From contig NC_088711.1 of assembly GCF_963576615.1 (NCBI RefSeq), positions 6,076,001-6,140,000 of the forward strand: a DNA stretch of 64,000 nucleotides, read 5' to 3'. The DNA comes from Watersipora subatra. Lineage: Eukaryota > Bryozoa > Gymnolaemata > Cheilostomatida > Watersiporidae. Position numbers and translations under genes: made by a program. The notes beneath the pieces were generated by a model. It did no database searches and was not told the DNA's origin. It was given only the letters and a program-made list of their open reading frames with translations. Position 1 is the stretch's first letter, and each line of letters begins with the position of its first letter. Shown piece by piece: positions 55,506-64,000 of this stretch.

Positions 55506-58242
55506 AAAACAGAGAACTATTATTAGATATGTTTTCATAACTGACCAATAGGAAACAATAACCAATGACCAATGAGAGCTCTGCATGTAACATTCTAAAG
55601 AAATGTAAATGAATGTAAAGAATGTGTAAAGGATGCTGGCTTCATTCTGATGGCTGCTGGAGTCAGAGTACAGAGCTTGCTGCTTATTTAAAAAAGAAAG
55701 ATCACTCTATGTACATGTACGTCAAGAATATTCATTTATCAGTACATAGAAGAAGGAAATACTTTAGCGACAAGTCTGCTGTCATACCTAGTTTTTAGTT
55801 AATTGGCAGCTAGTAGAACTCACTTATTAGTTCTACATAATTATGGATTACGTCTCTTATACTGTACTGTTAGTCAATATAACAAATACTAGTTAAGTTT
55901 ACTTATAAGTCCAACTTATATCACAGCAAAAGTATTAATAAATATGAACCACTAGTTACAAACTGCCTTTAGCATCGAGTAGGGTGTGATAAGTCCTGAA
56001 TTACTGTTAACTTTTCTCCTGTTGATTCAAGTTTAAAAACAAAGCATACAAACCTTTATAACCCAATACTAAGAATAAGTGGTGCACTCTAAAGCCTATA
56101 AATGTTGAGGAGAATGTTTAACTATCGTACTATAAGTTTCATTATTTAACCTACAGTTCCTTGTTGGTAGTTGATAACGTATTAGAAATGTACTTGTAGG
56201 TCAAGTACATCCAGTAAACTACAGAACTCCGTGTACTACCTGTCCTACCAGCTCATAGAATCTCCAGCAGACGAACTAGCTGACTGGTTCAACACCGTCT
56301 GATGTGAACAATCTTTCTGATCAGCTCCAAACCTCCTCCAACAAACTCCCTGTCAAACTTCTGTTGAACAGATCACTTCTTGAAGAAAGTAAGGCTATGA
56401 GGTAAGAAAAGAATAATATATAAGATAGTATTACTATATTAATTTATGATATAAGGTAGTATTACTATATTAATTTATGTTGTAATATATTTGATTCATT
56501 GTATTGAGTTATATTACCGGTATATAAAATTATATATTATATTAAGATCAGTGATATTAACTATATTATATAAAATTATATTATATATTGTATAAAGATC
56601 AGTGATATTAACCTATAATACTAGTCTCATATGATGTGAGAGATCATGACATGATGTGTAATGACTATACGAACAATTATTCCTAATTGTGGTAAGGTGA
56701 CTGTGTGGTGCAGATGGTAGCGGGTGTGACTTTAGATCTGTATATCTGGGTTTGCTTCCCTTGTTGTGAAATTATTTTTTTCCTGACACCCTTTGTGTGA
56801 CTTCAGACAAGCATGTTTCCTATTATAATTAAGATTATATTTTATTACATTATGCTATGTAATATGTTATGTATTATTATGTTATGTGTTATATACTGTA
56901 TATATATTTTAAGGTACCATCATACATTTATATACAAGTGCCGCAACATGCGAGAAACTTGAGATACGAGCTGACTTTCTAGCAAGTTTCTTCCTTGAGA
57001 TACGAGTGATCTTTGAGATATGAGCCGGTTCTCGATTGCCACTATACTATATGGCCAAGTAAGCGAGAACTTTTGAGAACAGCATCGCTCGGTTTTCAGC
57101 ATCGAGTTAGTTTAAAAAGGTTTTTAAAATGTTGGCTAAAAGTTATAGCAAAGGCGAGGCAAAAAAACGCATAACTGGAAACAGATATTACAAAGTATGG
57201 CGACACAGGTTTCGTAAAAAATTCAAACTTTTCTTCAAGTGCGTGTTTAATAAGCTGAATTTATTCAAGTTAAATTCTAGGTTTATATTAAGTAGGGTCA
57301 CACAAGATTAGTGTACTGAAGCATCGCTCTCAAGTCCCTCAGACCATCGTTATCCACAACGACTGTCTCGAAAGTAAAAGCGCGATTAGGTAGTGTACAT
57401 AGTGATGTTACACTTCATTGCAGATCATAACAGTTAAATGGTTATTTGTTACTTTGTTGCTGTAGGTACTGAATTATAACAATTAGAAATACTTTTTTTA
57501 GGTGGTTTTTCATAATAATTTTTCATAATTTCATAGTCCATAGTAAGTTTTCATGGATATAGTTTTGTTGGCCTTGTGATTGAGAATCTTAAGTATTTTT
57601 CCTTTAGTATGGCTTCACTCAATCCGCGAACTCAAGTGGTACCCGTGAAGTCATAAAAGATTATTATTATTAAGTTACTAGCTGTGCTACCCGGCGTTGC
57701 CTGGGTATTAAAAATCAGCTTATAAACAATGAAAAGTGCTGAGAGTTGCCTGCCACTCGCTATTAGCCTGGAAGATTACTAATGGAAAATTTTAGTAAGC
57801 TAACTAAAGACGGGTTCACACTATGTTGCCGTTCGTCAGCGTTTTCCTTTCAGCGTTCATCGTCGATTATGTGAAGCATGAATTGATGGCGTCGATGAAG
57901 CATCGCTGATACGTCGGGAAAGTTTGCAGCTGTCAAACTTTTCCGACGCTTCGCCGAGCATTTATGAACGTCTTTCAAATGTGAACCATTTGACGATGGT
58001 AGTTTGCCGTCATGGATAGCGTGATTTATACATAACCGTTTATAATAGTCGCTGCGGGACTAGTTTTTGATTCTCGCATGCGAAAACAAAGAGGTTTCTT
58101 CATGAAAATTTAAAAAGATAAATGTCACAGAGTATTTCCTGATGCAAATGCGGATGGGGTATGTGATAATGTGAACATGGTTATCATCGGCGGTCACGAA
58201 TTATTGTGGCACCAATGCCAAAACACGCCGATCTATTGTAAA
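55506..58242 (+). repeat. Compound 2.9-kb unit, copy 3
   Basis: Closest to copy 2. Exon-like segment 56,200-56,401; pogo/Tigger-like segment about 56,930-57,520; MITE-like segment 57,812-58,242, where the unit is cut off and joins copy 4 directly. Confidence 0.92.
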
Positions 58243-59115
58243 CCAGCCTTATACTGTACTGTTAGTCAATATAACAGACACTAGGTAAGTTTACTTATAA
58301 GTCCAACTTATATGACAGCAAAAGTATTAATAAATATGAACCACTAGTTATAAACTGCCTTTAGCATCGAGTAGGGTGTGATAACTCCTGAATTACTGTT
58401 AACTTTTCTCCTGTTGATTCAAGTTTAAAAACAAAGCATACAAACCTTTATAACCCAATACTAAGAATAAGTGGTGCACTCTAAAGCCTATAAATGTTGA
58501 GGAGAATGTTGAACTATCGTACTATAAGTTTCATTATCTAAACTACAGTTCCTTGTTGGTAGTTGATAACGTATTAGAAATGTACTTGCAGGTCAAGTAC
58601 ATCCAGTAAACTACAGAACTCCGTGTACTACCTGTCCTACCAGCTCATAGAATCTCCAGCAGACGAACTAGTTGACTGGTTCAACACCGTCTGATGTGAA
58701 CAATCTTTCTGATCAGCTCCAAACCTCCTCCAACAAACTCCCTGTCAAACTTCTGTTGAACAGATCACTTCTTGAAGAAAGTAAGGCTATGAGGTAAGAA
58801 AAGAATAATATATAAGATAGTATTACTATATTAATTTATGATATAAGATAATACTACCATATTAATTTATGTTGTAATATATTTGATACATTGTATTGAG
58901 TAATATTACCGATATATAAACTTATATTATATATTATATAAAGATCAGTGATATTAACCTATAATACTAGTCCCATATGCCGTGAGAGATCATGACATGA
59001 TGTGTAATAACTATATGAACAATTATTCCTAATTGTGGTAAGGTGACTGCGTGGTGCAGATGGTAGCAGGTGTGACTTAAGATCTGTGTATCTGGGTTTG
59101 CTTCCCTTGTGAAAT
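58243..59115 (+). repeat. Compound unit, partial copy 4
   Basis: Starts inside the unit (CTTATACTGTACTGTTAGTC, equivalent to about 49,995 in copy 1), lacking the preceding 560 bp or so, and ends in the SINE-like segment near 59,115. Its A/T stretch at 58,840-58,940 resembles copy 1 rather than copies 2 and 3. Confidence 0.9.
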
Positions 59116-59119
59116 TATT

Positions 59120-60300
59120 TTTGTGAAATAATCTCCTATAACGTAAATTCCAAATAACATAAAAAGTTTATGTGAAGTTCTTGCTTCGTGCTACGTAAAA
59201 AGTTCTATATAACATAAACTGTCAAGTCGGGCGAGTTTTCAACATCGATTTGAATGTTCATTTATCTCACCGCGCTTGTGAAAAAAAATACATGCGTATA
59301 GCATTATATCTATTATATATAACTTACGCGAAATTCTAGTTCGTCGGAATAGTCAATAAAACTGAGAATAGGTTAGCTGCGCAATTGTTCATGAATACTT
59401 GAAGGCTGATTTTTGCAGCTGTTACAGCGTCGGTCTACCAATCTAAATGACACCAGTTGGAGCATTGTCGAAAGTTAATTTTTAATCTAACCTTGACTCT
59501 TGGATAAAAATAGACGAAGAACATGTTGAGCCGCTTAAAGTATAAAGATTATGGTAAAAAGATTTTGCTGTTTTGTCTTATTGTAGACTTAAAAAATATT
59601 TTTTATTGGTTTACTTTTCAGAATAGACTTTGTCTTTAGACCAAGTCTTCACAGTTTTTCGTTAATACTTTGAATGCAACACCATAGAAATAATTAGTAA
59701 CTGTATCAGGTTGATAGTAGTTCCTTTCTTAATTACATCTAGATACCTCGATGTTCGTGAAAAAGGTTTGGACATTTACAATGGAACTCGTGCTACTACA
59801 TATTTTGAGGCTAAAATGTTGAGGCTATTTTGATTACACGCAGTTTATTTTTGTTTGTGCGAGAAGTGTATACATGTACTCTAAAATGCATCACATAAGT
59901 TTTGCTCTGCTAAAAAATTGTTTGGACGCTAACACCAACTAGCTCAGCTGTGCAGAAGAGGAGTTGAGATCAGAAAACACTGGTTTCGTTTTCACTATAA
60001 CTTATAACGAATAGCACTGAACTGGGAGAGTGCGATCATTGTATTTCTTTCACGCGTTGTGAGAGGGATTTCAGCGAATAGCATATCGTTATTAACAAAT
60101 AGCAAATATGCATTTTCGCTATTTTGACATAATCAGTGCACCGACTTTTAAATTTTAATTTCGAGAAAATTTTTTGTTGATGGCAGAAAAAGTTGTATAA
60201 ATATTCGTCCTCGTACAGCAAGTATGGAAAAGTACCATGATCTATAATGTCAATCAAAGAAAATCTTGCAACAAAGACATTGTAACCCGAGGGCGCATTG
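59120..60300. mobile_element. Decayed DNA-transposon copy
   Basis: The part 59,985-60,200 (TTTCGTTTTCACTATAACTT onward) aligns by eye with 10,325-10,540 in the NUP58 intron element. The right end ACAAAGACATTGTAACCCGA resembles ACAAGGACATCGGAACTCAG there. The left end CTCCTATAACGTAAATTCC is a plausible partner. No transposase is visible. Confidence 0.5.
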
Positions 60301-60890
60301 TATTGATTAATAATTTAACGTGTGCGATCGCGAAAAGTATGTATAGTATATAATAAACCTTGTGGTGATGTGAGTTTGTATGTAAGCCTGCAGTTGTAAT
60401 CTTAATGAGTTCAAATCCATTAGGAAGTTGATTTTTAACTGCTAAAACTTTATCGCTATAACTAGACAGATGAACAACAGACGACAAGCTTTGAGATTTG
60501 TATATATACTAGGTGAATGCCCGGCGTTGCCCTGGTAATAACAAAGTATGGACAGAAAATTTAATTTTATTTAACATATACAGCCTTTAGCAATCTAGTT
60601 TTTAAACTTCATGTCATGAGAAAAATATTCTTTTGGTCAGTCCAAATGAATTAAGAGAAAAAATAAAACAACTGCAAAGGTTTTCAAACTTTTTCAATCA
60701 ACCGTTACTTTTAAATTTTATATCATGAAAGAAGTGTTTCGTTGGAATAAATTAGGAAGAAAATTAAAACTGTAAAGGTATTTAAATGTGAACCAAGAAG
60801 TGAGCTTTTCATTCTAAGATTTTAATAGCTATAATTGGACAGACTGAATCACAGAATAACAGATGACACACCAACACTGATATTTATATA

Positions 60891-61650
60891 CAGTCAAACA
60901 TGGATAACTCAAACTTCACGGGACCCAGCGAAAGTGTTCGAGTTATCAGAGCGTTCAAGTTATCAGAGCACTGTCACAAGTCCATGTATTTACTTATTTA
61001 TTAGTATATACATGTACATATACAAACTATAATATAAATCAAAAACACAAATGGCTTGTTTCAAATTAAATGCTTCTAATGTAAAGTTTAAAACGTTTTT
61101 ATCAAAAAGTATAGAGATTTTTCTATCACTTCAGATTGGTTTGTTGTTTGAGGTGATGTTATTGCCAGGATGTTTTTTAGATTGACATTGGCAAAACTTG
61201 ATCGTTGTTGAAATGCTCAGAATAAGAGACATCTTTTTCTTTTGAGCGTTTTAACCAAGATCAATTTTGCCGATTTTTCTTGAAGTTTAAGCAAAGATTA
61301 GCTCACTTTACCTTGCTTTCGAAGGGCGATTGCTAGGCGGATGTTTGGTAAAAATCAAATTTCACCAAACCTTTAGAAAAGTCATTGACAAAAATATTTG
61401 GCCGATGGTGGTAATAACGACACTTATGAATTACGAAAAGTTGAGGTTTACCTCTATGGCTTTGAATAAAGTGATTTTCTACAGCGATAACAACCATTTC
61501 GGTAGCCGTTGGGCAAAAACAGTTCGAGTTAACAGTGTTGAGTTCGAGTTATCTATAGCAATTTATCATTACGTGGGAACGGACTAAAGAAACCGTTCGA
61601 GTTAACCATGTGTTCGAGCTATCTGTGGGCGAGTTATCCATGTTTGACTG
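60891..61650. mobile_element. 760-bp non-autonomous DNA transposon with clean TIRs
   Basis: CAGTCAAACATGGATAACTC at 60,891-60,910 is the exact reverse complement of 61,631-61,650. TA flanks both ends, inside TATATA runs, as expected for a Tc1/mariner/pogo-type target. Subterminal GTTCGAGTTATC and GTTCGAGTTAAC repeats occur at both sides. The only ORF (61,330-61,587) has no recognisable transposase motif. Confidence 0.85.
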
Positions 61651-62949
61651 TATATATATAGATAAATTGGACTCTTTTGCAATGTACTGTATTCTATGGC
61701 ACTGATTGTGTACTTTTCTAAACAAATCATTAGCAATATTGTTACAGAAATTTTGTCAAGTATTTGCTTTGATTTTAAAACCCCTGATAAGGACCACTGG
61801 TAACTATATGCCTAGTTTACAACAGCACCAGTTCTTGAGAAATTGACCCATTCTACTGATACACTAAAATACCAGACCACTAATAAGCTTGCAATATGCT
61901 AATAAACTTTTTAAGAAAAACATATAAATATCACAAAAGTTTATTATGTACCCAACTGTTCTTTGGCTTGAAATTGAAATGTTTTTGCTAATACCCCTAT
62001 TGCACAAAAACCGAAATCATGTGAGTTTAACCTAGTCTTTTTAGGATGAACAATTACATAACATATAAGGAACGAATCTAACATGAGCGTTTTGGGAAAT
62101 TTTTGAGGTAATTTTGGGTTATTTACTAATTAAATGGGAGTTATATATGGTATTTTATCATTAAGCGAGGTTGGGATAGAAAGTTTCTATCCGATCTGTT
62201 TAAATTAATATAAGTTTATTAACTATAAAATATATTAAGAGATTTTGTTTGACCTAAACTCAATAAGCTGTTAATGGATTTAATTAATAAAGTTTAAATT
62301 CCAGCCTAATGTGAATATAAGCATTTCACTAATAAGGTCTGCTGGCTTGCAGACGTTCCGGTCTACTCTCGCTGGCAGAGGTTAATTAGTATGTGGAAGA
62401 CACAAGGTCGCAATTTCCACAACTGGGAGAAGAACTCAACACTTACTCTGCGAGGGAGAGGATATGATCTAAGCTGACAACGTGAGGCTATGATTGTAAC
62501 TGATTGGTGAAAGTCACGACCTACAGTTAGCGAGATTTTGATTTTTAGCAAAAAAACTAATCTATTTATAATGTTTACTGATATGTACAATATTTCCACC
62601 ATGACAAACTAAACGCGAGCAAAAAATGTGTACGAAAATTGTGATAGATCGCATATTAATTTCTAGTAACAAACTAGTTCTAAACCAGGTTTTTATGACA
62701 GTTGTGTCTACGGCAGGTTAGTTGTATTTCTGTTAGTCTGGTACAATAGTTTCAAGTTCCACTGATGTTATCCGCAGTCCGTGTTGTACCTCTCTATGTT
62801 GTCAAGTATGCCGGGGTGTACAGCTAATGAAGGTGCCTGGTGCATTTCTGTAAGATCTGATGCAAGTTCATCGTGTTGCGTTCTCAATGTCCGTTGTACC
62901 AAGAATGTCTAAGTATAAATACTTGTTTGTCTTTTTTCAAATGTCTTCT
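61651..62949. other. No gene seen
   Basis: AT-rich sequence with a slightly GC-richer stretch at about 62,340-62,540 (CAGACGTTCCGGTCTACTCT). No supported coding or RNA feature. Confidence 0.4.
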
Positions 62950-64000
62950 CTGTAGAGAATTTTGGTGTTTACCATCTAACACATTGAGCACTTACCAGTT
63001 GTGGTGGCTGGATAAAGTCAGCTCTTCACTTCATCTTTTGTTCCTACTGTTTAGACAATTATGTCAGTGCTGGTCATTGGTACATGTGAGTTGCGCTACT
63101 CTTTCTACCCATTTGTCTTGTTTGTCTTTTCATTAGAGATGTCTGGTGTTTACCATCTAACACATTGAGCACTGACCAGTTGTAGTGGCTGGATAAAGTC
63201 AGCTCTTCACTTCATCTTTTGTTCCTACTGTTTAGACATTTATGTCAGTGCTGGTCATTGGTACATGTGAGTTGCGCTACTCTTTCTACCCATTTGTCTT
63301 GTTTGTCTTTTCATTAAAGATGTCTGGTGTTTACCATTTAACACATTGAGCACTTACCAGTTGTGGCGGCTGGATAAAGTCAGCTCTTCACTTCATCTTT
63401 TGTTCCTACTGTTTAGACATTTATGTCAGTGCTGGTCATTGGTACATGTGAGTTGCGCTACTCTTTCTATCCATTTGTCTTGTTTGTCTTTTCATTAGAG
63501 ATGTCTGGTGTTTACCATCTAACACATTGAGCACTTTCCAGTTGTAGTGGCTGGATAAAGTCAGCTCTTCACTTCATCTTTTGTTCCTACTGTTTAGACA
63601 TTTATGTCAGTGCTGGTCATTGGTACATGTGAGTTGCGCTACTCTTTCTACCCATTTGTCTTGTTTGTCTTTTCATTAAAGATGTCTGGTGTTTACCATC
63701 TAACACATTGAGCACTTACCAGTTGTGGTGGCTGAATAAAGTCAGCTCTTCACCTCATCTTTTGTTCCTACTGTTTAGACATTTATGTCAGTGCTGGTCA
63801 TTGGTACATGTGAGTTGCGCTACTCTTTCTATCCATTTGTCTTGTTTGTCTTTTCATTAGAGATGTCTGGTGTTTACCATCTAACACATTGAGCACTTAC
63901 CAGTTGTGGTGGCTGGATAAAATCAGCTCTTCACCTCATCTTTTGTTCCTACTGTTTAGACATTTATGTCAGTGCTGGTCATTGGTACATGTGAGTTGCG
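62950..64000. repeat. 181-bp tandem repeat, at least 5.8 copies
   Basis: Unit contains GTCTGGTGTTTACCATCTAA, TGGCTGGATAAAGTCAGCTC and CTGGTCATTGGTACATGTGA. Copies of GTCTGG fall at 63,141, 63,322, 63,503, 63,684 and 63,865, exactly 181 apart; a more diverged first copy starts about 62,950. The array runs off the window end. AGAG and AAAG versions of the CATTARAGATG part alternate between copies, hinting at a 362-bp two-unit repeat. Confidence 0.95.

Overview
The window is eukaryotic, from an AT-rich invertebrate animal genome. Genes are split by GT-AG introns, the proteins are metazoan (a nucleoporin with FG repeats, an XK-family membrane protein, a kinesin-2 motor), and much of the rest is minisatellites, SINEs, DNA-transposon remnants and LINE fragments. 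The genes look lophotrochozoan-like to me, but the sequence alone does not fix the phylum. No operons, CRISPR arrays, rRNA genes or convincing functional tRNA genes were seen.

Layout. 1-7271: 49-bp satellite (about 148 copies). 7725-15208 (+): last eight exons of the nucleoporin NUP58 (p58/p45) gene, from the end of its helical region through the FG-repeat tail; the 5' part lies upstream of the window or is hidden by the satellite. 18387-20241 (+): a two-exon XK-related multi-pass membrane protein. 20952-37222 (-): a complete KIF17/OSM-3 kinesin rebuilt by hand from 17 exons (2,577 nt, 858 aa), with every exon junction in phase; it converges tail-to-tail on the XK-related gene. 37223-42030: probable KIF17 upstream region plus a decayed LINE reverse-transcriptase fragment. 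42030-47933: 20-bp and 51-bp satellite (about 112 copies of the 51-mer). 48060-48390: antisense LINE fragment. 49130-49568: a 28-bp minisatellite abutting a stray piece of KIF17 exon 5. 49600-59110: three and a fraction tandem copies of a compound unit of about 2.9 kb. 59120-61650: further DNA-transposon copies, including a clean element with terminal inverted repeats. 62950-64000: 181-bp tandem repeat running off the end.

How the genes relate. NUP58 lines the nuclear pore channel, KIF17 moves cargo along ciliary and dendritic microtubules, and XK-related proteins act in the plasma membrane (lipid scrambling in several members). I infer no operon-like or pathway link; they are ordinary neighbours.

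The most unusual content is the repeat architecture. Several long introns of NUP58 and KIF17 carry private minisatellites. KIF17 intron 6 holds an inverted duplication of a tandem array whose arms match variant for variant. Intron 15 has two perfect snap-back hairpins beside a splice acceptor. A scrap of KIF17 exon 5 seems to have seeded a minisatellite 17.6 kb away, and the 2.9-kb repeats carry a 202-bp exon-like segment with splice sites at both ends. I did not find a convincing new enzymatic or defence system.
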